Source of the DNA: Isoetes taiwanensis
Taxonomy: Eukaryota; Streptophyta; Lycopodiopsida; Isoetales; Isoetaceae
NCBI GenBank assembly: GCA_021234155.1
Contig: JAJEKV010000145.1
Location: 64,001 to 128,000 of the forward strand
Length of the DNA stretch: 64,000 nucleotides
Direction: 5' to 3'
Shown piece after piece: positions 24,671-37,441 of the stretch (its first letter is position 1; every line of letters starts with the position of its first letter). The notes beneath the pieces are model-generated. The model did not search any database and had not been told where the DNA came from. It saw only the letters and a program-made list of their open reading frames with translations. The translations under genes were made by a program, and so were the position numbers.

Positions 24671-26807
24671 TCATATCATCATAAATAGAGATAGTTCAAG
24701 CACTCTTGAAATGTAAATCATAAGAATCAAAGCCAATATCTCCCTAACCCTTAAAGCACCAGAGCTCTTCACTAGAGGATCATGATACGCGCCAATCCAC
24801 ACTCGACTGTCTCCGTCTATTGATTTCATTGCAGAGAGGCATGAGTTGAATTGATCCGGAGATACAAAGGCCACTAGCCAATAGAGCTATTGGTCCATTA
24901 GGATGCCTATCTGATCAAAGAATGTTTTGTAATCTTCCCCAGCTCCACTTCTTTACGTTCTTGAAGTAGCATAGCTAACTAGTCTTGCCGATGTGACTAC
25001 TGCGTCCACACACATGCCTTGAGGACTCACCTGATAGCACTAGAATTGTTGCTCTCTTGCTCGGATCACCTTCAATATGTTCGATTACCTTGGCCACTAG
25101 GTTTTGTAGTAGGATATTTTTTTCACCTTCTTTATGGCTTCCTACCCACGCCAAAACATTATTGGCGAATATGAATGACAGGCTCTCTGTGAATATAAGA
25201 TATTGTTCCCTTAACTCTCCTACAGTCTGAACTTTCATTTTCTTCACATCCTTTATATACATCATGAGTGCCATCTCGACTGTACCAATTTGGCCACTAC
25301 CTGTAGGTTGCACTTCACCCAACTTGTGCCTCCTATGATCTCCTCAATTAGCCTCTACAGATTTGAGGGATGCATGGATTTGAGGGGCCTATAAGAGTTA
25401 TTGGTGAACATTCTAAGACCGTCTTTGACTTCTATCTTCCCATCCTTCTCGTCTTTTAGATGACATTGACAAATAGTTGTGCCTGTACTTCATTCTGATC
25501 TACAACTCCTCATCGAGATGGATAAAGTAGTCGTAATGATGGAAAGATACTTTTTTCAGTGTCTATTTTGCAATGTCCATGCAATCCTACAACCCAAGGA
25601 AGTGTCCAGTTCCTTAATTATGAAAGACGATAGTCAAATCCGGCGATTTCCCAATTTGACATGCAAATGACGCCTAACAAGAAGCGTAGGTGGCCTTCTC
25701 GGGAAAGATTTCCATCAAATTGGGCGGTCGCCCAAGTTGCTAGACATCCTACCTGAGAATAAGGTTGTTGTTTTTTGGTGGATTTTCCTATCAAATTGGG
25801 TGGTCGCTGAATTTGATGGAGAAAATCAATCCGCAAATCATTGGTAGCATCAAAGGCCGGATCAAATTAGGTGACCATATACATGAAAGTTGTAATGAGA
25901 TGCACATACCGAATAAGCGCCCCTGGTTGACTGCCCATATTTTTCCTTCTTCGGCCGACCATAAAAACTGATTTGCTTTCTTAGTTGTTGGCATTGCTCA
26001 AAATAAATGTTTTCATATAGTCTTCCTAGTTGTGTCATTCGTTTCGAGGCTGACGTTTACATACTCTGTGGGATTCAAGTTGCCAGCTAGAATTCTACAG
26101 CACCTTTCGGCATAGAAGAATAGCACAAGCCCGAACATTATTTTTCTATATGCTGGCCAATTCTGAACTTGAAACATTTGCGCTACGACTGTTGTATGAT
26201 TGTCATTAACAATCCAGAATTCTAACCTTTCAGGTCACTTGCCTTCTTCCACTTCAAAGCTTGATTGGTTTTCATATCGAAAGGAACCACTAAGCACAAG
26301 GTGGATGCATACAATGATTTATGGAAGAGTCTAGGAGCGTGTTCATCTGTTCTGGACTTATGACTCTACAACTCATGTTTGCAGAAGTCTAACGCATCTT
26401 GAATATATCTATTTCTAGCTCAAAGTGCGCCCCAAGAGAATATAGTTTGTCCTTGGACTTTATGTTTAGAATAGCCCTTTGAGATAGAGATTCTTTGCTT
26501 TCTTGAGTGAATCCCCTAGCCGAAGTAGACAGCTGACAATCATTTGTTGTGAACCACCGTCGGATTCGCTTTTTGTGCCATCCATATCCATGTCTTCTTC
26601 TGTTTCATCTAGACTACTAGAACTGCTAGGTGAACTTCTGGGTGGAGTTATGTGTCTCTGCTTCTTAGCTGACTGTGGAGAGCTTTCATTCTGGCTACAT
26701 TTCCTAGGAGGAGTAGGCTCCATCAATTTCAACCGCCTCGTGCCAACATGTTCTGATGAGTCTCTTTCTAATGTCATGACACTTGTAATTTGAACGGGCC
26801 TGGACAT
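24671..26807 (-). pseudogene. Unassigned coding-like block with several frame breaks
   Basis: Minus-strand open pieces that may be parts of one decayed gene or unidentified element. From 5' to 3': 26,807-26,466, a Ser/Pro-rich, acidic, low-complexity head (PRSSPSSSSSLDETEEDMDM). Next 26,400-25,830, short frames with many stops (VVPFDMKTNQALKWKKASDL, LRKQISFYGRPKKEKYG). Next 25,322-24,975, a helical 115-codon piece (MALMMYIKDVKKMKVQTVGE, then ANNVLAWVGSHKEGE). Last 24,874-24,671, beginning MAFVSPDQFNSCLSAMKS. I recognise no family. The co-directional open pieces hint at one coding ancestor. Confidence 0.35.
25720..25817. repeat. Two inverted repeats built on a shared ATCAAATTGGG motif
   Basis: TTGGGCG-GT-CGCCCAA at 25,720-25,735, and ATCAAATT (25,790-25,797) facing AATTTGAT (25,810-25,817) across a 12-nt loop. 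Both contain ATCAAATTGGG(C/T)GGTCGC, and a third weaker version (ATCAAATTAGGTGACC) follows near 25,860. Confidence 0.6.
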
Positions 26808-26809
26808 AC

Positions 26810-27324
26810 CTTGAAAACCTGCATTCTGGAGGAAGTCAATGCAGAAGTTGAAGCATTGGCAGGAAAGCAGGTCTTCTACCCTAGATTTATCAAGACATGG
26901 AGGCCCAGTTTTCAGACATTTTGCAAATGCTTGATAGCAGCATCATAGAAATAAGGCAAAGTTGTGAACTTGGTGAAAGTTTGATGTTGACCTTGAAAAA
27001 GTTATAGAATTTATGTAAGTATACTTATTCTCCTATAAACTTTGGCAGAAAATTTCAGTCGTAAAGAATTCCAATAAATTTGTATACTTGACTACCTTTT
27101 ATCACCATCGATTTCACCTCCTTAGACCTTAACATTCTTCTTAATCATGTGTACATTATATCCATCTAAATCTTCATCTGCAGTTGCAGTTGTCCAGTTA
27201 GTTGGAATTGTAAGCTGCGAGCCCTCTTTTGTTCAGCCGATTTTGTATCTATGTTCTGCAAGTTTGACCCCAAGAATGTTATCAACCCGAGCCATTGAAT
27301 CATCATTCTCAAGAATGTGAAAAC

Positions 27325-27328
<4 letters not shown>
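26810..27328. other. Intergenic, nothing assignable
   Basis: AT-rich sequence before the retroelement array, without recognisable frames or repeats. Confidence 0.4.
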
Positions 27329-27372
<44 letters not shown>

Positions 27373-27379
27373 TAGATAG
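27329..27379. repeat. (GA)n(GATA)n tract, tail of SINE-like unit 1
   Basis: About 40 nt of GA followed by GATA units. It lies at the 3' end (minus strand) of the SINE-like unit. Confidence 0.9.
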
Positions 27380-27494
27380 TATTTTTACGTCATGCCACAT
27401 TGGCAGCGTCCATGAGGACATATGATCGGACCCCGCAGACTTGAACACAAGATCTCTTAATTGCAACCCAATGGACTAGCCACTAAACCCAACA
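27329..27494 (-). mobile_element. tRNA-derived SINE-like unit 1
   Basis: On the minus strand the body begins GTTGGGTTTAGTGGCTAGTC, a plausible A box (27,467-27,486). A B box GTTCAAGTC follows at 27,438-27,446, matching G(T/A)TCRANNC. The body then runs through GCTGCCAATGTGGCATGACG to TAAAAATAC and ends in (TATC)n(TC)n. A short body with internal Pol III promoter boxes and a simple-repeat tail is SINE-like. The head abuts the tail of the next unit, so the two lie head to tail. Box matches are by eye; the source tRNA cannot be named. Confidence 0.55.
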
Positions 27495-27832
<338 letters not shown>

Positions 27833-27869
27833 AGTGAAGTGAAGTGTAGTGTATTATTCCGTCTTTTTG

Positions 27870-29668
27870 AGACCATCAGGTCTATGAGACATCTAGAAAA
27901 ACATGTTCAAAGTTAAAAACATTTTCATGTGATGAGCCCTCAGAAAAGAGAGGCTCATCATCAAGCTCACTCTCCTCTTCCTCATCAATTATACCTCTAG
28001 ATATATTTACAATTGACTCTCGCAGTTGTAGTACATCTATTAGAAAACTTGCAATAGGGGTTGCTGGGAGCTAAAAAAGGTTACCAAATTAGAGACTCTA
28101 ATATCAAACCTGTCTCGTAGGGTTTGGTACGCTGGACACCTCAAAATTACATGCATCTCATCCTCAACTTCATTTGATCCACAAGCTCGGTATATCCTGT
28201 GCTCATGTACTATTTTCATCCATCTGCCTACTCCCACATCCAGGTGGTGCGCACTCAACCTCATTCTGCATATGACATGCCTCTTCTTGGTCGAGATGTT
28301 AGTATCCAAATACTCCATTTCCTGCAAAGAAGGGTTCATCTGTGCCCTATAGTGTGACATCTTCGTGCCTGGCCTAGACTAGACTCGTAACATAACTGTT
28401 TCCATCACCCACTCTCGGATCCTGCCCTTATTGTGCTCCATGTTTTCAATGCTTAGCCCCCATCTCCTTAACCAAATCATTCCATCCGCATACTACCCTT
28501 GTCAAATGACTCCTTTAGAGCCAAAGGGATAGTCATCTTCTTCCAAACCGCCTACCTTGCACGGATAAGTTAGAAATTGGCATATAGCCTCACATTCTAA
28601 GGGCAACATACCACATTCAGCCAGCATCATCTCATACGGGGTTTGCATTTTAACTCCTAGTTCCGCATGAAGGAATTTCTTTTGTACCTTTTCGATCTTT
28701 TGCCACAATTCCAATGAAAGCCCCGCCCCCATACTTCACGTACCATATAGCACAACCGCTTGCACCAACGTCTTAAATAGCATTCTTTTTTTTAGCCCCG
28801 AAACTCCACACACCAGCCTTGACACATTTCCTTTGCATCGCAAAAGAAAGCTTTAAGCCCACCATTTACCCTCTGCTCTCTCTTGTTTGATTCCACCTGA
28901 AATTTTTATCTACTACAATCCCCAAGTATTTGTAGGATGTAGAAATCTCGACGGGGTTACCTTTGTAGGAAAAAGCATAGTTCTTGTCTAGAGTGGTCCC
29001 AAAGATCACCACCTTAGTTTTGGCAAGATTCACCTTCAATCCCTTGGCATCACAGAAAGCGGCTAAAACATCCAAGTGTTTTTGCATCCCCTCCTTGCTC
29101 CTAGCAATCAGCACAACATCATCTGCATATAAAAGTGTGAGAATAAGATATCCAGCCAACGGAGTCCCATCTCCTCCCATATTATATATCCACTCCTCCA
29201 ATTCATCAATGAATATCCCAAAGAGAGTTCGGGGACATGGGGCAGCCCTGCTTGACTCCAATGTTGCTGATCACTACCTCATTACACTCCTCACTAAAGG
29301 GTCTAGAGTTGTGGCATACAGTTTTGCAAATAGGTTACTAACCATAATCATTCTGTAGTTGCCAGGATCCCTTCGATCCCCAGCCTTATATATGGGGACC
29401 ACCCGATTGACCTGCCAAGATGAGGGAAAGCCACCCCGCAATGCTGCATTAAACATCCGTGTAAGCACCTCTACCATTTTAGGTCATGCCCACTTTAAAA
29501 GCTCAACCACTAACCCCGTGGAGTCAGCTGCCTTTCTATTTGCCAACTTATCAAGCCCGCCTTGTACCTCTTCACTTGAGATAGACAATATGCATTCCCT
29601 TTCCTGTCCTATCTCCCTCAAACCTTCCACATGATATAGTTTCCTCACCATGTTTAGCAAGTCCTCCG
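27870..29668 (-). pseudogene. LINE A ORF2, reverse transcriptase and C-terminal part
   Basis: Pieces in 5'-3' order: LLNMVRKLYHVEGL to GGLDKLANRKAADSTGLVVE (29,668-29,484); RVVPIYKAGDRRDPGNYR (29,477-29,274); a CPRTLFGIFIDELEEW block and catalytic YADD (29,129-29,118), then KVNLAKTKVVIFG and YKYLGI (29,261-28,866); a thumb-like LELWQKIEKVQKKFL piece (28,732-28,502); and a terminal domain with EVEDEMHVILRCP (28,360-28,040). At least four frame breaks separate them. The order and motifs are those of a non-LTR reverse transcriptase with a short C-terminal Cys/His motif. Confidence 0.8.
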
Positions 29669-29679
29669 CTTGTAGGGGT

Positions 29680-30405
29680 TTTTTTTTTTTTTTTTTTTTT
29701 TTTTTGAAGGACGCCAAGCTTTATTCCCAACTAGAAACCAGAGCAACATAAATGCAAAGACAGATTATAACCCCAAAGGGACAAACCGATCCAACCGAAA
29801 GCACAACCACCGCCTATGCAAAAGAATGAATCAAGGTAAGTATGCGGACGATTATTTCTTCTCTTGATCAAGAGAAGAACAATTGTAAGCCATAACAATT
29901 TTATCTTGCTTTAATCAAGAACAACCTCATCTGCGAGATCTATGCCCTTAAAGATAAACAACCTCCTTCTCTTCCGGATTGACCATAAAAGCCAGCCACA
30001 TGCGAGATGAAAAGCTCAAGTTTCCGCTTGTTTGGGCCAAGCATCGGATAGATAGCAAGCAAAATTTGCTTTGGCTAGATCGAGACGTGCCAAAAAGGGT
30101 CAACAACCAAGACCATGCCCCAAAGCCTCTCACACAAGAAAAACAATGCTCAATACTCTCAACCCTTTGCCGCATAAAGGGCGAGCTCAAATCCGATTAT
30201 CCATTTTATGGACTAACCTGTTGACTCTGAGGCATCTATGGATCACTTGCCACCACAAAACTACTACTTTGGGGTGAAGCAGCTTATCCCATACCCATAT
30301 CCAAACACTTTTCCATTGTGGCTGAGGGACCTGAAGATGCCATCTATTAGATGGAGGCAGGATTTCAGAATGCACAAGCAATTTATACACAGAAGACACA
30401 AACCG
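29680..30405 (-). mobile_element. 5'-truncated plant-type L1 (zf-RVT end) nested in LINE A
   Basis: On the minus strand this insertion interrupts LINE A ORF2. It carries the zf-RVT module of plant L1 elements (WKSVWIWVWDKLLHPKVVV, then LWWQVIHRCLRVNRLVHK, then a CG..ESIEHCFSCVRGFGAW block with a frameshift). A ~400-nt 3' UTR ending GCTTGGCGTCCTTC and a 26-nt poly-A (T-run 29,680-29,705) follow. LINE A coding sequence resumes on both sides. I could not see a clear target-site duplication. Confidence 0.75.
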
Positions 30406-31660
30406 CCCTGGAATATGTCCTCATGCCTGCTTTGTTTGATCTTCTTCCAAAACTTAAAGGGGTCCACCAACAAATCCTTCACCATCTCCTCTTGCTTGCA
30501 TCGCAAAAATGCCAGTTTCTTTGCTTTTGTAAGAGTTTTAAACTCTTTAATCAATTGTGCCCTGGCTGCCCCAGTTGTGCTCTTATATTGCATCCTCTTG
30601 TTCTTACAATCATTATCAAACCAGCCATTGCAAGGTAGCCCCTTCTGTCGACGCTTTGAGCTAAAGCATGCATGTGCTATGGTAGTAATCAAAGAAGTCA
30701 AGGTGGTACTTATCTCATCTGCCCCTTCGGGCCACACTATTTGTTCATATCTCATTTCAAACATGTCAAAGTATGCTTCCTCTTTCCGGCCAACCACGAA
30801 TATTCTATCCGCCTCTCTAACCTCTTTGAGTGCTTCTGGAAGATGGTTAGCTGCTAGGATTGAGGCAATGACAGATACATGATCAGATTCACTCCTCGCA
30901 TCCAATACTTGCAATGAAACTACTTGGTCTCTAAAATGTGCTGCCGCAATGAAATTGTCTACTATGCTTTTCCCTCTGCATGTGCATTTGGAACTCTCTG
31001 GAAAATTCCTGGTGCCATTGTATAAAAGCAAGTCCAAGCCACTACACATATTCAACAAAGCAGTGCCCATCGGTGTTTGCCATTGGTCCACATCCAATGA
31101 AGTGCGGTCCCAGCCAATATCACGTAATTCCTGTGTGTCTAACTGCTCCATCCAAATTGGGTCCCCATGCTCAGTTGATATTGATGCCTGTTTCCCAGCT
31201 GTTCTCCCATTAAAATCCCCCATAAGCACCACTTCCCCTAGTTCCATGAACCCTGCGATCTCCTGCTCAAGCAACCATAAAGGATCATCCATATCCAAGT
31301 TATACATCTGGTATGTTTGCTGCTTTAATGGAGGGAAATAACAACCTGCAATGAAAACTCTACGTTCTTTTCCCAAGAATTCTACCCAGATATGTTGTTT
31401 AGAGTCCTTCACTATTTTTACTAAATGTGACTTCTTCTGTCGTATGTAACAAGCAACCCCTCCAAAACCTCTTCTTCTCCATCTTTTCCTCTTCCATACT
31501 GAATGTAGAATATTAAATCCAGGTATGTCAGGTAGGCCAAATTCTTCGTGTTTCCATGTTTCTAAAAAGAATATCAAATCAACTGATGCACATCCTCCAT
31601 CGAGTATATTTTTCCAATGCTCAACTGATTTATATTCCACGCCATAACCCTGATGGCCTC
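30406..31660 (-). pseudogene. LINE A ORF2, APE-type endonuclease
   Basis: Exonuclease-endonuclease-phosphatase fold with its key motifs: a probable MAWNIN start (~31,647, shifted by one frame), LIFFLETW with the metal-binding Glu, GGVACYIR, GDFNGR, and SESDHVSV near residue 252 of the frame. The linker then carries GLPCNGWFDNDCKNKR and ends KFWKKIKQSRHEDIFQ at the L1 insertion. The domain reads open for about 410 codons, making it the best-preserved endonuclease in the window. It nicks target DNA to prime reverse transcription in the family. Confidence 0.85.
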
Positions 31661-31666
31661 TATTCC

Positions 31667-32756
31667 CTATTCCGAGACTTGCACCTTCCCATTCTTCCAG
31701 AACACCCTCTTGTTGCTTTGCTTTGCTGCCTTGAATTTTTGAATCTCCACTTTATGACTTTCATATTGTTCCTTTGTCAAATTTTCATTAATCCAAATGT
31801 TTTTACCTTTCAGTTCCGTCTTTTTTTGGAGCACCCTAACTCTGCTAGCGCGGTTTGAGAATTTCACCACCACATTTCGTGGTTTATCTCCTTTCATTCC
31901 TGCTCTGAAAGCCTCTTCAATCTCAATCCCTTCCAGGTTCATATGTCCTGAAAAGAGGCGTGCTACTTCGTTCTTTGTATTCTCATTCTCCACTTCAGGC
32001 AAACCTACTACTCTCAAGTTTAGTGCTCTTTTGTGCCTTTCCTGCATTTCCAAGATATCATTCATGCGTGTATTCAGCTTATTGACTACATTTTTCACTG
32101 TTTCTGATTCGTCATCCTCTTCATCATCCCCGTCAGACTCATCTTCAGCTTCTCTTTCTTTCAAACTGGTAATCTCATCTCGCAACATCTGATTTTCCTG
32201 CTTTAATTCTACTCTCATGGCCGCAAATTCCTCTTTCAACAATCTATTATCCTGTTGCACTTCAAACAAAGAACTAGAAATTTGACGCAATGCACTTACC
32301 AGTTCCGATTCTTTCCTTGTTGCCTCCAGTTCTCTGCTTGCTGTCTCTTTCCGCATTTGCTCCATCATATCCATAAGCTTCACCATGACTAGATTCAGAT
32401 TGACCAGTATACCGCCAATATCTTGTTGCCCATGTTGCTGGAATAATCCAGAATTGAGCATCATCCCTGTGTGTATTGATCCTGCATTCAAGAACATGTC
32501 TCCAGCCATGGTATTCTTGGGGCTAAGGCTTTCAGCTGAATCCGATTTTGTGTCTTCCACTGCTTTTGCCAAATCGGTGGCAGCAAGGTCGATTAAGCCC
32601 CCCTGCGTTGTTATCAGTCTGTGAGCCAGTTTTGGCTCCATGTTTAGGTTTTAGGGGCGCCACTGACCCAGCGGCCTGAACTGCAACATCAGACCGAGTC
32701 ACTGTAGTTGCAGTGGGGCTCTCGACTTTTTTAAGCTTTTCCTTCTTCCAGCCCAT
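31667..32756 (-). pseudogene. LINE A ORF1 (L1 ORF1p-like: coiled coil + RRM + CTD)
   Basis: ORF1p-like RNA-binding protein. The start codon (32,756) lies 14 nt from the GA-rich border with LINE B. The N-terminus is basic (MGWKKEKLKKVESPTATTV), followed by a long heptad-rich helix (MEQMRKETASRELEATRKES and onward), an acidic spacer (EDESDGDDEEDDESE), and an RRM-like part (NLRVVGLPEVENE, PRNVVVKFSNRASRVRVL). The C-terminal domain is INENLTKEQYESHKVEIQKF. This is the Transposase_22 architecture. A one-base slip in a run of six G near 32,600 breaks the frame; the 3' 324 codons are otherwise open. Confidence 0.8.
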
Positions 32757-32821
32757 CGATACGGGGAGAGAAATGAAATGTTGTATTTATTACGCCCAGA
32801 CCACCAGGTCTATGAGGGCGA

Positions 32822-34438
32822 TCAATGTACATATTCAACGTTATAAAAGATATCCTCTAATGCATCTTCTGACAAGAATGCATTAGACTCTTCCCATCTC
32901 TCATCATGTATAACATTACAATCTTTAATACTCATTAACTGTTCTCTCTGTATCAATATTTCCTTCAAGTATTTCCCAATGTGATGTCCAGGCATATCAA
33001 AGAATTCCAGCAAAGAGTTTGAATGGATACTGTACTTATCTCGAATCCCTGGAAAGTATGACGGGCACCTTACGATGACATGTAATTCATCTTCTACTTC
33101 TCCCATATTGCATACTTTGCAAAATCTCAATTCATGGGGAATATTACTCCAACGTCCTACTTCAACCCCAAGCCTATGGGAGCTAAGCCGCATCCTGCTT
33201 ATCATCTGTCTGGCGCCAAAAGACACACCTTCCTTGAGGTATTTGGCCTCTTGGAGAGTGGGATTTATATACTGTCTATAGAAATGTTTTTTTGTCTCCG
33301 GGACTCTCCAGCTTCTTCTAATGAGGTGCTCATGCACCCACTCTCTTAGATTGCCCTTATTCTCACGTATACCATGAATGTCCATCCCCCACTTCCTCAT
33401 CCATTCCCTAATATCTGAGTACCATCCCTTGTCTCTTGTTTCTTCTAATGCTAGCCTTGGTAAGCTATCTTCTGGCATATCAAATAGCAACTTAGAGAGA
33501 TATGTAAGCGTTCTGCATAGGGCTTCAGCCTCTAGTGGCATCATGCCACACTCTACAAGCAGCATATCATATGGAGTTTGAGCTTTAGTACCCAATTCTG
33601 TTCTCAAGAACTTCTTCTGCACTTTCTCAACCTTTTTCCAGGATTCTACAGATAATCCCGGCCCCCATACTTCACACCCATAGAGCAAAACTGTTTGGAC
33701 CAGCACTCGATATAATGTACGCTTCAGGCTAAAGTCCCATATTTCTGCTTTTCCACTTTTACGCTGCATGCTATATAGTGCTTTCAGGCCTCCATTTACT
33801 CTATGCTCAACAACAGAGTTCCAGCTATGCCCCTTGTCCACATGTATCCCTAAATACTTATATGAGGTGACAATTTCCACAGGTTCTCCATGATAGAGGA
33901 ATTTAAGATGATCTACTTTATTTGTCCCAAATACCATCATCTTAGTCTTTGACATATTTACCCTCATACTTTTCTGTTCACAGAAATGTGCCAGCGCATC
34001 TAAATGCTTCTGCATGCCTTCCACTGAACGGGAAAGAAGAACAACATCATCAGCATATAAGAGCAACAGAACCATGCATCTAAACAATGGGGTCCCTCCC
34101 CCGCCATATTCGGACATCCAAGCCTGCGGTTTGGTCTATGAATAGGCCAAATAGTATAGTGACAATGGGCACCCTTGCTTCACTCCAATATTACTTTCTA
34201 CCACATCTGCGCATTGCTCAATGTAGGGGGATGATAGCTGTACCAAAACTTTATCATAAAGTATCTTCACTGCATGTCTAAGCTCAATTGGTACCCCTAG
34301 GGCCTCCATTCTCTCCCATAAATTACTACGAGATACCATGTCAAATGCCTTAACATAATCAACAAAAAGAGCATAAAGGGGTTTTTTCTTACCCTTAACC
34401 GAATCAACCATAGCTCGCAAAAGTAACCAAATGATCAA
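32822..34438 (-). pseudogene. LINE B ORF2, reverse transcriptase and C-terminal domain
   Basis: Two long frames with a short frame slip between them. 34,438-34,136: MVDSVKGKKKPLYALFVDYV (RT block with a catalytic Asp region), IELRHAVKILYDKVLV, then IGVKQGCPLS. 34,117-32,822 (431 codons open): YADD at 34,057-34,046, RVNMSKTKMMVFG, YKYLGIHVDKG, LLYGCEVWGPGLSVESWKKV, QTPYDMLLVECGMMPLEAEA, and the C-terminal motif CKVCNMGEVEDELHVIVRCP, a possible Cys/His knuckle. This is the longest intact piece of the LINE clade and the best query for classifying it. Upstream, homology continues through 34,440-35,070 with many indels. Confidence 0.85.
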
Positions 34439-34439
34439 T

Positions 34440-36116
34440 CAGAGATCTTTTTGGTCTAAAAGCCTACCGCCCAAAAGGCTCTAACATTATGTTTTTCAGC
34501 CTGTGTGCTCAATTTACAATTCAAAGATAGCAAAGAAATAATTTGGCATATAAACTACTAACCGTAATCATTCGGTAATTTCCGTGATCATTTTCATCTC
34601 CAGCTTTATGCAAGGGGATAACTCGTTCACCGCCAAGTCGCGAAAAACCTTTTATGCGCAAAACATTGTTAAATAATGACAACAATGCAACATGTATTGA
34701 GTTACCCTGCCCATTTGAACATTTCAGCTACGGTAACCCAATTGAATCAGCCGCTTTCCGCCCCGCTTGGCAAGATGACTTAACCCTTCTTCTAAGTCTT
34801 CCAAATCAAAGCACCAGCCTACATCCCGTAGTAAGTCAATATCACGGCTATATTGGCCTCCTGATGTGATACGGCTTATGCACTTGGCTTACTAAAGCCA
34901 TGGTTTCCAGGTGGGTCTCCTGCTTCATCTTAGGCTTAAGCTCATTCCAGAATTTTTTGGGATCTGCTATAGTGTCACGGATCAGCTCCTGTTGTCTCTG
35001 ATACACATACTTTTTCTTTTTTGATTTCGTGAGTGCAAAATATCCTTTCTTTAATCTCTGTCTATCTTCCCCTTGCCCGCTTAAATGCCTCTCTTTTTGC
35101 TCTACAAGACGCATCAAACCAACTATTGCATGGCAACCCCTTCATCTTTCTGCGTGAGACAAAACAATCAGTGGCAACATCTAGAACTAACTCTGCAATC
35201 TTGTCACTTAATTTATCAGTGTCGCTGGGCCAATTTGTTGTGGAGGCTCTTGCCTCACACTTCTTCATATAGCTTTCCATTTTATGATATTTCATAATGA
35301 TACGAGGCTTAGAGACACAACGCGCGCTGGTGGCATGTGTAATTCTTGGTGCTTAACACAACTTGCTATCGGTGTATGATCCGAGATCTTTTCCATCTCT
35401 TCCCCTATAGACATATGTAACACCTGCTTACGCAAAACCGAGATGTAGCAAGAATCGAGATCAACAACACTTGCATTTCGCATGTGCACTTACTACCACA
35501 CGAAACCTCTGCGGTGCCATTATAAACCAATAAATCAAAGCCTCACTGCACATATTAAGCACATGGTTGCCTTGGGGTGTAGGCCATCTTATTCTATCCG
35601 CCGTGGTTCTACTCCATCCTTCCCGGGATACTTCCTTATCATCAAGCATCTCAATCCATACGGGATCCCTTCCATGCTAGCGATAGTCGCTTGTTTTGGT
35701 AGCAATGCGCCCGCTTGAAATCTTCTAATAAGAGAACATCACCATCCGGCAAAGAATGAAAGCACATCCCGTTCTAAGCTAAAAAGGGGTCATCCCCGAT
35801 CCAGTGGTCCGAGCTCTCGGGCTGAAAGTAACATCCCGCCACAAAGATCTTACCTTTCGGCCTTGTAACTCCACCCGGATATGCCGCAATGATCCTCTTT
35901 CATTCATTATTTTCACAGGTGTCTCATATGTCGACCTTACATAGCATGCAATCCCGCCATGTCCTTTTAGGTGCCAGCCTTTATTGTGCCAAACGGAGTG
36001 CAACAAAGTGTAAACCATGTATGTCCGGTAAACCTTTTTCTTCATTTTCACAAGTTTCTAAGAAGAACAAAACATCTACATTTGAAAATAGATCATCTAC
36101 TACATCTATTTTATAA
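34440..36116 (-). pseudogene. LINE B ORF2, decayed endonuclease and linker
   Basis: Broken pieces that align by motif to LINE A: VDVLFFLETCENEEKGLPDI (~36,080), GGIACYVRS, a stretch ending before a VLNMCSEALIYW-like piece (35,649-35,461), then GLPCNSWFDASCRAKREAFK (35,295-35,062) and RDTIADPKKFWNELKPKMKQ (~34,950). Multiple frameshifts and stops. Confidence 0.75.
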
Positions 36117-36119
36117 TTG

Positions 36120-37046
36120 ACTAATAGAATTTATGTTCCAACATATTATCCTAGTGGTCTCAAATACCTATGCATTTTCTGGATTTTCCACCATGACCTT
36201 CCCCCTATGATGCGCTTTTTCCCCTTGCCTTGCTTCCTTGAGGATCCGCACTTTTCCTTCCTGTACTCTTGAAACTCGGTTCTTAGTAAGATCATCATTG
36301 ATCCGATCTTCTTTCCCTTGAGCATGGTCTTCTTTTTCAGTATATTAATCTTGTCTTCCTTTGATCTGAATTTGACAATAATGTGATTTATCCCTATCAT
36401 TTTGCTTGCCAATCCGAAATGCATCCGTAATGCCCAATCTATCACCGCCAGTTCATTTTCACAAAAAAAGCCCGAACAATGTCTTTGGTCTTTTTTTCGG
36501 TTCTGCGATCGTTCGCATGCCAATCAAACGGATGTTCAATGCTTTTTCTCTCCTTTTTGCTCTTCTATAAAAGGCGATAATTGCTTTTGGATTCTAGAGA
36601 TGTCCTTTTCTTCTGCTCTTCTACATCATCTTCGCAAATCACTATCTTCACTCAAAACCTCTTGCTTGAAAGCTTCAAATTCTGCTTTAATTCCCTTCTT
36701 GAACTGCTCTAATTCCATTATCATATTGTCCGACATTTCTCCATACGCTTGCACATGAGCTAACAAGAAAGATTTCAAATCACTTACCATGTTTTGGGAC
36801 AGAGGCCTCCATTGATGTCTTCATAGACGGGGTTGAGAACTCCATGGCTGCCCTCATCGGCCAACGGCATCTAACGACATCTTGCTTGGTCACCCACCCT
36901 CCCTCCGGGCCGGCTTTTCCGAGCTTCCGACCTGGAGGAAAACCAGGTTCCCCGTTTTCTTGATACTTCCGGCTCCCCCTGTTTCCGGCACCTGAGTCCA
37001 TGACGACCAAAGATCCTCTTCCTCTTTTTTGTTTACGCAGTCCCAT
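36120..37046 (-). pseudogene. LINE B ORF1 remnant
   Basis: Begins MGLRKQKRGRGSLVVMDSGA at 37,046 with a Gly/Arg-rich head, loses frame repeatedly through a helical part (~36,780-36,560), and ends with an RRM/CTD-like piece (36,523-36,146: NHIIVKFRSKEDKINILKKK). The layout matches LINE A ORF1. About 235 nt of untranslated sequence lie between this start codon and the GA tract, unlike LINEs A and C. Confidence 0.65.
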
Positions 37047-37279
37047 CTACAAATTTTCTTTTTGCCATTTGTCCTACTACCCCAATACGTCCCGTATACA
37101 GTCCCGAAAAATGCCAATACAGACTGCCAAACTGAATCAAAAGTATTGATCATATACACCTTTGGAAAGAGCTCGAAATAAGCTTTTCAATCCAGCCCAA
37201 CCTCCGTTGTAATGGACACAGATATGAGAGCTATGGCTTCAAGTTACAGAAAACCCTGGCGTCCAGCGTCCAAAATGTC

Positions 37280-37441
<162 letters not shown>

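Noticed and set aside
25300-26400. Possible old viral nucleocapsid-like insertion, suggested by the helical piece and scattered frames
   Set aside because: No diagnostic motif could be pointed to; left as unassigned.
30238-30882. 214-codon plus-strand frame
   Set aside because: Antisense shadow of the LINE A endonuclease and nested L1, whose motifs are on the minus strand.
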